Source: Desulfobulbaceae bacterium (lineage in GTDB: Bacteria > Desulfobacterota > Desulfobulbia > Desulfobulbales > Desulfobulbaceae). From it: a stretch of 5,635 nucleotides of DNA. The position numbers and the translations under genes are program-made. Location: NCBI GenBank assembly GCA_026990725.1, contig JALXCX010000268.1:1-5635 (forward strand). The letters run 5' to 3'. Shown here piece after piece: positions 1-5,617 of this stretch (the stretch's first letter is position 1; each line of letters opens with the position of its first letter). Below the pieces are notes generated by a model. It worked only from the letters and a program-made list of their open reading frames with translations. It was not told where the DNA came from and made no database searches.

Positions 1-648
1 CCATGGATCACCTACACAAATTGTTACTGAATATGTTCCATTTGCAAGGCTGATTTCCCACTTCGCGTTTGTGTCGACCAACATCAGCGTATCATAGGAT
101 TGGTGCGGGGAAGCTGAGTTGTCCCTGTCACGAGGCCCTACCGTGCCTGGAGATACAATCCAGCCGTATCCTCTGTCCGCATCAAAAGACTCCCCACTGT
201 CCGCAGTAAACCCTTCCGGGACCGGGGAGCCGGCAGGTTGAAAATTGATTGCATAGGCAGTCTGGTTCGACCCGGGAATCGTTAATTTAAAATCTCGAAC
301 GGGCGATATGGTTGCCGGGGGTGGAGGGTCTGTTTCTGAAAATGTTTTGGAGACGACAGCAGAACTTTTTTCTCCTTCCGGGGTAACGGCGGCAATGGTG
401 AAGTAAACAGGTGATTGCTCCAGGTTGACATCGTTACAGGTCAGTGAAGTAATGTTTGTATTGCTGGTCTCGCAGGCAAGCGTCTTGTTTGACATGCCGC
501 TGTTGTAAGAATAATACATCCTGTATCCCTGGATATCGGCCTCGCCCGATTGTGTCCAGTCAATGGTGACGTTTTTGGTGGCTCCCTGCGCAACGCATGG
601 TAACGCCGCAAGAAAGCCTAAGCATAATATGCTCGATTTAATGCTCAT
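1..648 (-). CDS. Secreted fibronectin type III / malectin-like domain protein, N-terminal part (cut by window edge)
   Basis: The frame is open for 216 codons from ATG at 648-646 to the window edge, so the C-terminus is missing. Residues 1-20 form a signal peptide (K4, then a hydrophobic stretch ILCLGFLAALPCVA, likely cleaved after A20). Residues about 25-104 read as one fibronectin type III-like beta-sandwich: VTIDW near the start, GYRMYYS at 41-47, VYFTIAAVTPEGEKS at 81-95. A proline-rich linker (PPPPA, 108-112) follows. Residues from about 118 (INFQPAGSPVPEGF, DRGYGW, RDRD, YDTLMLV, WEISLANGTYSV) match the opening of the malectin-like, galactose-binding-fold domain often joined to FN3 in secreted bacterial proteins. 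Such domains usually bind carbohydrate or make up surface proteins; the role here is inferred. The start is fixed by a strong Shine-Dalgarno sequence 6 nt upstream. Any enzymatic domain would lie outside the window. Confidence is high for a secreted protein and moderate for the domain names. Confidence 0.87.
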   Translation of the reverse strand, partial: MSIKSSILCLGFLAALPCVAQGATKNVTIDWTQSGEADIQGYRMYYSYNSGMSNKTLACETSNTNITSLTCNDVNLEQSPVYFTIAAVTPEGEKSSAVVSKTFSETDPPPPATISPVRDFKLTIPGSNQTAYAINFQPAGSPVPEGFTADSGESFDADRGYGWIVSPGTVGPRDRDNSASPHQSYDTLMLVDTNAKWEISLANGTYSVTICVGDPW

Positions 649-654
649 TAAGCT

Positions 655-659
655 CCTCC
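655..659 (-). promoter_or_regulatory. Shine-Dalgarno site of the FN3-protein gene
   Basis: On the minus strand the sequence reads CGGAGGAGCTTA directly before the ATG at 648. GGAGG lies 6 nt from the start codon, which is near-ideal spacing, and it decides the start of the partial gene. Confidence 0.85.
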
Positions 660-745
660 GTATCGGTGAGACGGGTTATTGGTGTAATTTTGCTGAAGAA
701 AGGTAACCAATTGCTATGCCAATTTTAGCACTACTCGGTGGTTTT

Positions 746-754
746 TATATATCA
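746..754 (-). promoter_or_regulatory. Candidate extended -10 promoter for the FN3-protein gene
   Basis: On the minus strand TGATATATA (TGn plus a TATAAT-like hexamer, 4 of 6 matches) lies about 100 nt upstream of the ATG at 648. A poor -35 match, TTATAA, sits 17 nt further upstream. The region is very AT-rich, so such matches arise by chance and this is a weak call. Confidence 0.25.
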
Positions 755-1230
755 ATTCTGTTGATAGGTTATAACAGCGTAAAATAATTTTCTTTTTGCA
801 AAGAAATTTTTGTAATTTATACTGGAAAAATATATCGCATTGAAGATTTTTTTTGTACAGACACCCAGCATGTTGGTCATGGCGTATGAAACTTGCAATG
901 CGAATTCCAATATTGTAATAAAAGACAGGCAATTCTTGCCTTGCTGCATATTTCAATATAATTAAGAGGTTACCTCATCTGTCCACAATATTTGCTTCGA
1001 GAGTTTTTGCCGTGTCGCCCAAAAGCGACGAGTTGTAATCCGTAAAGATGTCTGGAAAGGCAGATTAGTTTCAGCTCTATGGTGTTATGTTATATCTTGT
1101 TGAATTAACGGAATATTGCAAACAAGCTTTCAGGATTTTCAATAGCGGGGAATGAATCTGTTTCTATAAGATGTTTGCTGGTGTTGCGTATTTTTCATAG
1201 TCTCACAAAACTGATATGTTTTATTTTTTT

Positions 1231-1299
1231 GTCATTTCCGGGAGACAAGAGTTTCGTTGTTTCAGTACATTATGGATCATCTCCTTTGGGGATGACGAG
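1231..1299. repeat. Degenerate inverted copy of the GTCATTCCCG/CGGGAATGAC dispersed repeat
   Basis: GTCATTTCCGGGA at 1231-1243 and TGGGGATGACGAG at 1287-1299 face each other as imperfect inverted arms. They match the arm sequence of the repeat array at the right end of the window (GGGAATGACGA and relatives). The middle does not match the 39-bp unit. It is best read as a decayed solitary pair of arms rather than coding DNA. Confidence 0.5.
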
Positions 1300-1480
1300 G
1301 CAAAGACTTTTTACAGCTCCATTATCTTTGTCTTTACTTTGCGATTCATTTCTTGCCCTTTGTACTGGGCCGGGAAAACGCCCTCTCTGGGGAGGAATAT
1401 TTTGTCATTTTCTCAATAAAAGTTGTAGCTAATTTGCGTCAGTTTTACCTGAAAACGGCGTAGAGTACCGGGAAAATCTC

Positions 1481-1509
1481 GCAGCACCACGCATGTTGCG
1501 TGGTGCTGC
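1481..1509. terminator. Perfect 13-bp hairpin, possible terminator of the right-hand minus-strand unit
   Basis: GCAGCACCACGCA at 1481-1493 is the exact reverse complement of 1497-1509, with a 3-nt loop at 1494-1496. Read on the minus strand, the hairpin is followed by GAGATTTTCC, so the U-tract is short and starts 4 nt after the stem. It lies about 175 nt beyond the TAA at 1683-1685. It may end or stabilise the 3' end of the glycosidase/SGNH-like transcript. Without a proper U-tract it could equally be a REP-like palindrome or part of a structured RNA. The hairpin itself is certain; the function is not. Confidence 0.45.
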
Positions 1510-1520
1510 AAGGCCAGTCT

Positions 1521-1545
1521 TGTTACAGCGACCTGCGGTGTAACA
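1521..1545. repeat. Second adjacent hairpin with 7-bp stem
   Basis: TGTTACA at 1521-1527 pairs exactly with TGTAACA at 1539-1545, and an inner CG/CG pairing is possible across one mismatch. It sits only 11 nt from the 13-bp hairpin, so the two would form a tandem pair in RNA. A third TGTTACA occurs at 1559-1565. Its role is unknown. Confidence 0.5.
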
Positions 1546-1682
1546 CTTAATCTTTGGTTGTTACATGAGGATGCATGTCCGTTCTACGGGTAAATAAAAG
1601 CTTCTGGAATCTCTTTTTTTCATAACAGCGTAGCGGTGTCATTGTTGTGCCGGCCTACCGACCGGGCATGAGCGTTTATCTC

Positions 1683-2612
1683 TTACTCGGAGGTCCATCC
1701 AGCCAGTCTTGCCATCATCCACCAGAAGGCCCTGCCTTTAAGAACGCAATTGAATTTTCTTTCCGGTTCGCCTCCCTGATCTGGTGAGTGGGCGCATTCC
1801 AAAGGCAGGGGAGTACACGCATGGGGGTTGTGCCTGCACCAGGTAACACACCAGTCGCAATCGTCATCCGCATTGGTATAATATTCTCCACTTGGTGACC
1901 AACTTTCTATATCGGCAAAATCAAAGAGTACTTTATTGTGTTTGGCACAATATTCCCGTATCAGCTCATTATTTAAGTGCAATGTTCTGTTTGTTCCGTC
2001 TGTGTGTCCCGTCATATAGATAAAGTGCATGTGCGGGTATTCTTTTTCGTAGCCATCCAGGGCTGATAAATATTTTTTTACCTCTTGCAGCGAGTTGGAT
2101 GATTGTTCCCCGCACCAGGAATACATGGCAAAATTGAACAATCCTGTATCTGCTGCTTTTCTGGTATAACCTCCGGGTTTGAAATATGATTTTCAGAAGG
2201 AATCCGAATTGCCGAAAGTGCTGTTCATGCAAATCGCACCGTCTGAAGCGGGTAACTCAGGGTTCTCTGCATTTGTGCGCACAACAGCAAATGCAAATCG
2301 AGGGTCTTGTTGAGCAAGAAATTCGGCTCCACTGATTATCTGGCTGCCGTGGGAGGTATGGGCGTAATAAATGGTCAGCTCTTTTGCCTTGTTGAGCCAG
2401 TAGTCCGGTATTTTGGAAATATCAGTGCAGGTATGGTCGATTATAAGGGCATTACTGTTTTTAAATAATGCTTCTCTGTGTGCAGCTTCCATTGTTGACA
2501 CGCAGGCGGAACATGTAAGGGCGAGCAGGCATGGTAGAAGAAGAGAACGATATACTGATAAGAAATTAAAGAATGGCGCCTGAGAGAGCGCTTGCACTTT
2601 TTTAGTTTTCAT
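1683..2612 (-). pseudogene. SGNH-like lipoprotein gene interrupted by an in-frame TGA
   Basis: The frame runs from ATG at 2612 to TAA at 1683-1685 (309 codons) and is broken only by TGA at 2193-2195, codon 140. Both halves are in the same frame and read as one protein. Residues 1-37 are a lipoprotein-type signal (hydrophobic core about 23-33, TCSAC with C37). The mature part shows DHTCTD at 59-64 and HTSHGSQ at 85-91. After the stop come YSWCGEQ (164-170), YMTGHTDGT (199-207), FDFADIES (230-237), a Cys-rich stretch (C252, C255, C259, C266, C273) and the ending LKGRAFWWMMARLAGW. This arrangement recalls an uncharacterised secreted family with an SGNH-hydrolase-like layout; hydrolase activity is inference. 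The residue at the stop is probably Trp in relatives (TGG to TGA). Trp is encoded by TGG elsewhere in this gene, so a changed genetic code is unlikely. The gene overlaps the upstream gene by 11 nt, implying translational coupling. It is either a true nonsense mutation, a sequencing error or, less likely, recoding. Confidence 0.8.
2193..2195 (-). other. In-frame TGA stop at codon 140 of the SGNH-like gene
   Basis: The codon follows GNSDSF and is followed in the same frame by KSYFKPGGYTRK and then clear family sequence (YSWCGEQ). No strong bacterial SECIS stem-loop follows: the only nearby hairpin is AACC-CGGA-GGTT, which is 4 bp and has no GU in its loop. A single-base nonsense change in a Trp codon is therefore favoured over selenocysteine. 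Confidence 0.85.
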
Positions 2613-4755
2613 GAGCAGCGTCCTCGTTAAAACCGTGAGGAGAAGTGAGATGGAGTATCCAATAGGTCATAGTCCGGCGGTTTGCGTCCATGGTTTCAAT
2701 AGTTGCATTCTCAGCGTGATCTGAAATTTTGGTAAATTCCACCTCGGCCCGTCGGCCAAGATTCCTTTGTATTTTACTTGCAGACTGCAGTGCCTGTTTA
2801 ATCTCTGTTTCCAGAAGGTAGGCATACCTGCCGTCATCAATGCCTTCTCGCACCGCCTCATATTCCGGTGTCGTTATCGGTCCATCAATTCCGGGGTAGG
2901 CGATCATAACTTCGGCTCGACCGTTGTTGTCGAGGTCGGAATATGGGTCACCGGCTGCGTTTTCCGATGTCTGGAAGGTCCAGGGAAGGATACCGATATA
3001 GTTACTTTTAACATGAGAAATCCCAAACGCTCTGCGAAGACTGATCGCATCATCAACAATATCAGGGACTGTTGTCAACTCATTGGGATATTGCCAGTGT
3101 TCCCCGGTTGTCGGTCTTGGTCCGCCAAGTTGAATGTTCGTTTCCCAGGGAGTTTTTTGCCAGACGGTGAGGGCGGTTTTCTCTCCTGTTTCTTGTATGG
3201 CCTGCAAGAGTTTTCCCGTGATTTTCATTCGGTCCGGACCACCCCCATCATCCTGGACTTCATCTCCCGGCATCCAGTAAAAATCCGTGTGCCGCATTTC
3301 CGGGAAATGGTTTTTCGCATAGGTAACTATTTCTTTCATGAGTGTGGGATGATGTTTGGAGTCAAAGCTCAATGTTGAGCCTGACCAGCCGGGTTTTGCA
3401 TTATGGACAAGATGGCCGCAATAATAAATAAAAGGGCCGGTAAAGCCGACCTCATTAAAGGCTTTCAGGGCGGCCAGGAGGTCTCGAAGGTCGGGGTTGC
3501 CGTCCGGTAATCTTTGGAAGGTAAAAGAGGAATGAGGGCATACGGTGGTAAGGCCGTGTTCTTTAAATGATCGGTAATAGCGCAAGCCGTTTTCGTAAAT
3601 CTTGAGTCGTTCCTTTTTTGACAGGTCCCTGGCGGTCATCTCCTGAAAAACATAGGTCATCATGAAGCCATATTCTTTGTCCGGCCTTTCCTGAAGAGTG
3701 AAAGGAAGAACTTTCACTTGCAGGGGGACTGCCGTTTGGCTGGAACCGGTTTTGATGAAAACGTGGCCTGAATATGTTCCGGGTTCAGTATTCTCCTTCG
3801 CATGGAATGTCAGCCAGAATCGTTGCGATTTTCCTGCCGGTACCCGGGAAGTATGATTTTTTTGTATCAGGCGGGGACGTTGTTCATACGTTTTTTTTGA
3901 GGTCTTCCTGTTTTTTATGCGTGGAACGGTCTTTACCGTGTAAATGTCTGGAGGGGCAAGGGTATTGCCTGCTTTATCTTGTAATTTCGAAAGAGAAATT
4001 GCCACTGTTTCTGCATTTTTCAGCGCATAGAGAGAAAATGTTGCTGGTTCATATTCGTTTCGGGCAAGGCGGACAGAGATTTTTTGGATGATATCGGATT
4101 GATTGGGCGCTGAATTTGGATAAACATACCTGAAAGGATTTCGATGCCACAGGATAAAACCTCGTTGTTGATCCACCTGCGTTGGAAGAGCGCTGAGTTT
4201 TTCATCTGGTGGGTTATCAAGAGCAATTGATTTCGGTTGCATCCAGTTCTTTTTTTTTGGGGTTTCTCTGCAGGAAATTGTCTCAATATTTTTAATGATA
4301 AAATGTTGAGCAATCAAGGCGTTTGCTGAGGCCCGGTCAGAAAGAATTATTTGAAGACCGTAATCCCCCGGTGAAAGAGTAAACGGGAGGTAAAAGTTAA
4401 GGTCGCCGCCATAAAAGTCGAGCTTTGGAATAGATACCGTGGCAACAGGTGTGTTATGATGGGAGAGTACGCCTGATACCCGGATATTTTTTGGTTGTTT
4501 TGGTATGTCTGGGGAAATCGTAAATCCGACTATGAGGTTTAGTCTGGTTTCTATAGTGTCAAGCGGAAGGATCCTGTGAGAAAGATTTACACTTACGATG
4601 CTGATCTTCGACCTGTTGAGATTGCAGGCCGGAAAAAGACAGAGAAGACCGGCAAGAAGGAGCAGGGAAAAAAGGTAAGGAATGGAAATAGTATCGTATG
4701 ATTGATGGATTGCTAATATTGCCGGGTTTTGCAATTGTGGATTTTGCTTGACCAT
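2602..4755 (-). CDS. GH123/DUF4091-like glycosidase lipoprotein
   Basis: 717 residues, complete. A hydrophobic stretch at 26-43 (IPYLFSLLLLAGLLCLFPA) ends at C44, a probable lipidation site, though the lipobox (LFPAC) is not ideal. Residues 45-160 and 195-352 look like two beta-sandwich domains (LARNEYEPATFSLYA at 230-244, TEPGTYSGHVFI at 323-334). Residues 358-655 resemble a TIM-barrel region. FYWMPGDEVQ carries an Asp-Glu pair at D498-E499, placed like the catalytic pair of GH123 beta-N-acetylgalactosaminidases. The C-terminal part (MIAYPGIDGPI at 617-627, AVREGIDDGRYAYLLE at 634-649) is typical of DUF4091. By family it would cleave a glycan containing N-acetyl-galactosamine, outside the cytoplasm; the exact substrate is unproven. 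The ATG at 4755 follows an in-frame TAA five codons upstream and is the only early ATG, but no Shine-Dalgarno sequence precedes it and the n-region is long and weakly charged. The stop lies inside the start of the next gene. A MITE sits about 20 bp upstream. Confidence 0.83.
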   Translation of the reverse strand: MVKQNPQLQNPAILAIHQSYDTISIPYLFSLLLLAGLLCLFPACNLNRSKISIVSVNLSHRILPLDTIETRLNLIVGFTISPDIPKQPKNIRVSGVLSHHNTPVATVSIPKLDFYGGDLNFYLPFTLSPGDYGLQIILSDRASANALIAQHFIIKNIETISCRETPKKKNWMQPKSIALDNPPDEKLSALPTQVDQQRGFILWHRNPFRYVYPNSAPNQSDIIQKISVRLARNEYEPATFSLYALKNAETVAISLSKLQDKAGNTLAPPDIYTVKTVPRIKNRKTSKKTYEQRPRLIQKNHTSRVPAGKSQRFWLTFHAKENTEPGTYSGHVFIKTGSSQTAVPLQVKVLPFTLQERPDKEYGFMMTYVFQEMTARDLSKKERLKIYENGLRYYRSFKEHGLTTVCPHSSFTFQRLPDGNPDLRDLLAALKAFNEVGFTGPFIYYCGHLVHNAKPGWSGSTLSFDSKHHPTLMKEIVTYAKNHFPEMRHTDFYWMPGDEVQDDGGGPDRMKITGKLLQAIQETGEKTALTVWQKTPWETNIQLGGPRPTTGEHWQYPNELTTVPDIVDDAISLRRAFGISHVKSNYIGILPWTFQTSENAAGDPYSDLDNNGRAEVMIAYPGIDGPITTPEYEAVREGIDDGRYAYLLETEIKQALQSASKIQRNLGRRAEVEFTKISDHAENATIETMDANRRTMTYWILHLTSPHGFNEDAAHEN
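2621..2625 (-). promoter_or_regulatory. Shine-Dalgarno site of the SGNH-like gene
   Basis: GAGGA on the minus strand lies 8 nt upstream of the ATG at 2612, inside the last codons of the glycosidase-like gene. It supports this start and coupled translation through the 11-nt overlap. Confidence 0.6.
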
Positions 4756-4766
4756 TGAAAATCGTT

Positions 4767-4774
4767 GTTATTGT
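4767..4774. repeat. Target-site duplication, left copy
   Basis: GTTATTGT directly abuts the left inverted repeat and is identical to 5018-5025 on the other side. Exact 8-bp identity exactly at both boundaries is strong evidence of transposition. Confidence 0.85.
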
Positions 4775-4819
4775 GGATCTTTGTCATAGTTGCGGAAGCT
4801 ATATCTATCATGACTGTAA

Positions 4820-4828
4820 ATTATATCA
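4820..4828 (-). promoter_or_regulatory. Extended -10 promoter inside the MITE, directed at the glycosidase gene
   Basis: The minus strand reads TGATATAAT: a perfect TATAAT (4825 to 4820) with the TGn extension. It would start transcription near 4813, giving a leader of roughly 58 nt before the ATG at 4755. No good -35 hexamer lies at 16-18 nt, but extended -10 promoters tolerate that. It lies within the left part of the MITE, so the insertion may have brought the promoter. Confidence 0.5.
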
Positions 4829-4901
4829 AGTTTTCAACAAGTTAGTTGTCGTTAGGCCAGCACCCTATTTATCGGTATTAGGAGGATTAAAAAGCGCTTA
4901 T

Positions 4902-4964
4902 AATTTTCTTTCCGCCAAAATCCTTTTGTTCAATAATGAGAAGGGTTTTGGCGGAAAGAAAATT
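4902..4964. repeat. Near-perfect 26-bp-stem hairpin inside the MITE
   Basis: Arms 4902-4927 and 4939-4964 pair along 26 positions with only two G-T wobbles, leaving an 11-nt loop; the central TTTCTTTCCGCCAAAA is matched exactly on the other arm. The stem lies off-centre within the element and upstream of the promoter-like sequence. It could fold in RNA, insulate the promoter from upstream transcription, or aid recognition of the element. Its function is unknown. Confidence 0.85.
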
Positions 4965-5017
4965 TCTTCTACTGAATTTCATCGTGGCGACTCGTTCCGC
5001 AACTATGACAAAGACCC

Positions 5018-5025
5018 GTTATTGT
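5018..5025. repeat. Target-site duplication, right copy
   Basis: GTTATTGT directly abuts the right inverted repeat and matches the left copy at 4767-4774 exactly. Confidence 0.85.
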
Positions 5026-5253
5026 TATGTAATTGAAGATTTTCCGTGTTCCCGGTTTGTGTTTTGATTTTGTCTTACTGTCAGGGGGCGATATTTCCTC
5101 CGTACTGGAAAAATAGAGCGGAAAAGATCAAAAAGCAAGATAAACGCTCTTTCGGGGCGTTAATGTTTGTTTCATTAAGAACAGTATAAAGGTGAAGGCT
5201 GGGTAGAAGTCTCGCAGATAAGCGGAATGTAGTGAAGACTTCGGGCTCGTCTA
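5026..5253. other. Short non-coding interval between MITE and repeat array
   Basis: I see no gene here. Before the MITE inserted, this would have been the upstream region of the glycosidase gene, so its original promoter may lie here; no convincing -35/-10 pair stands out on the minus strand. The only clear structure is the hairpin at 5143-5161. Confidence 0.6.
5143..5161. terminator. Hairpin with 7-bp stem, weak terminator candidate
   Basis: AACGCTC (5143-5149) pairs with GGGCGTT (5155-5161), including one T-G wobble, with a TTTCG loop. On the plus strand it is followed by AATGTTTGTTT, and on the minus strand by TATCTTGCTTTTTG, so neither side has a clean U-tract. No gene visibly ends here in this window. 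Confidence 0.3.
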
Positions 5254-5430
5254 CCTCCCGTCCAACAGACCACGGGAATGACGAACCACTGGATTCCTGC
5301 CCAACAGATCGCGGGAATGACGGAATAATGGATTCCCGCCCAACAGACCACGAGAATGACGAATTACCTGATTCCCGCTCAAGAGACTGTGGGAATGACG
5401 AGGGAGGAAGACTGCGGGATTAACGAAATA
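5254..5430. repeat. Tandem 39-bp hairpin repeats, block A
   Basis: Four units start at 5254, 5293, 5332 and 5371, spaced exactly 39 bp apart. A shortened fifth piece follows (CGGGATTAACGAA near 5415). Each unit has an arm like ATTCCCG, a 12-nt loop containing CAACAGACC-like sequence, the opposite arm CGGGAAT, then GACGAA. The arm sequences are the same kind of GTCATTCCCG...CGGGAATCC motif seen dispersed in many bacterial genomes. Because 39 is a multiple of three, reading frames stay open through the array on both strands and give artificial 13-residue repeat peptides; these are not genes. Confidence 0.9.
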
Positions 5431-5434
5431 GTAT

Positions 5435-5492
5435 GTCATCCCCGAGTGTTGTCTGTCATCCTCGAGATCTTTAGTCGGGGGCGGGGATCCAG
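5435..5492. repeat. Inverted repeat block within the hairpin array
   Basis: The arms appear in reversed order: GTCATCCCCGAG at 5435-5446, GTCATCCTCGAG at 5455-5466 and CGGGGATCC at 5482-5490. This is the same repeat on the opposite strand, with a second half-unit. ATCCCCG at 5438-5444 is the exact complement of CGGGGAT at 5482-5488. Confidence 0.75.
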
Positions 5493-5522
5493 GTAGATGC
5501 ATGGCTTCAAGATGCGCATTGG

Positions 5523-5617
5523 ATTTCCGACAAAAAAACCACGGAAATGACGGAATAATTGATTCCCGACAAAAAGACTACGGGAATGACGAGGTGGGTA
5601 GACCCGGGAATGACAAG
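5523..5617. repeat. Tandem 39-bp hairpin repeats, block B
   Basis: Two full units start at 5523 and 5562, with the same 39-bp spacing and 7-bp stem plus 12-nt loop geometry as block A, followed by a partial copy ending CCGGGAATGACAAGG. The loops are A-rich (ACAAAAAGAC) and differ from block A, so the two blocks expanded separately. The first unit has ATTTCCG paired with CGGAAAT, a two-sided change relative to ATTCCCG/CGGGAAT. Confidence 0.85.

Larger units (their letters stand above)
649..1682. other. Long non-coding interval between the two minus-strand units
   Basis: About 1 kb without a credible gene. The part at 700-960 is AT-rich and open on the minus strand in two frames, but those frames lack Shine-Dalgarno sites and look like no known protein. 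An 11-bp palindrome GAGGTTACCTC lies at 966-976 and a related AGGTAACC at 701-708; these could be protein-binding sites but nothing supports that further. A small hairpin (AGGCAA, TTC, TTGCCT) lies at 927-941. From about 1225 there is a degenerate copy of the GTCAT-type dispersed repeat, and at 1481-1545 two strong hairpins, listed separately. The interval should contain the end of the transcript from the right-hand unit and the promoter of the left-hand gene. Confidence 0.7.
4775..5017. mobile_element. 243-bp MITE with ISL3-like ends, complete with target duplication
   Basis: The ends are 23-bp inverted repeats (4775-4797 and 4995-5017), reading GGRTCTTTGTCATAGTTGCG and onward, with one mismatch at position 3. 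They are flanked by an exact 8-bp direct repeat GTTATTGT (4767-4774 and 5018-5025). The GG-TCTTTG start and the 8-bp duplication fit the ISL3 family of insertion sequences (established for that family; assignment here inferred). The interior is too short for a transposase and has no coding features, so the element would need a transposase supplied in trans. It contains a long hairpin and an outward promoter-like sequence, listed separately. The intact ends and duplication suggest a fairly recent insertion. Confidence 0.85.

Noticed and set aside
711..727. Sigma-54-like -24/-12 sequence on the minus strand (TTGGCATAGCAATTGGT)
   Set aside because: Spacing is right, but the nearly invariant C of the -12 GC is replaced by G, and no activator site is visible.
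714..956. Minus-strand 80- and 65-codon frames in AT-rich DNA
   Set aside because: No Shine-Dalgarno site and no recognisable domain; two overlapping frames with similar quality suggest chance.
1175..1432. Plus-strand 85- and 67-codon frames
   Set aside because: They overlap the degenerate GTCAT repeat, and the peptides look like noise with chance hydrophobic stretches.
1601..1672. Terminator candidates near the T-tract at 1614-1620 and the CCGGCC/GACCGG hairpin near 1650-1670
   Set aside because: Neither combines a stable stem with a T-tract on the strand that is transcribed here.
2150..2195. Selenocysteine insertion at the in-frame TGA
   Set aside because: The nearest hairpin after the TGA is only 4 bp with a CGGA loop, unlike a bacterial SECIS, and the family context favours Trp at this position.
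2767..3378. Plus-strand 203-codon frame
   Set aside because: It is antisense to the conserved DUF4091-like part of the glycosidase gene, with no ribosome site and no family resemblance.
4755..5036. Plus-strand 93-codon frame
   Set aside because: It lies almost entirely across the MITE, including both inverted ends and the internal hairpin, and has no recognisable protein features.
5232..5423. Open frame encoding a 13-residue repeat peptide (DHGNDE-like), and counterparts on the minus strand at 5251-5502 and 5436-5621
   Set aside because: The frame stays open only because the DNA repeat is 39 bp long. It lacks a Shine-Dalgarno site and the repeat is better explained as hairpin DNA.
5254..5617. 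CRISPR array
   Set aside because: There are no unique spacers: the full 39-bp period is repeated, including the linker, and one block is inverted. No cas gene is visible.
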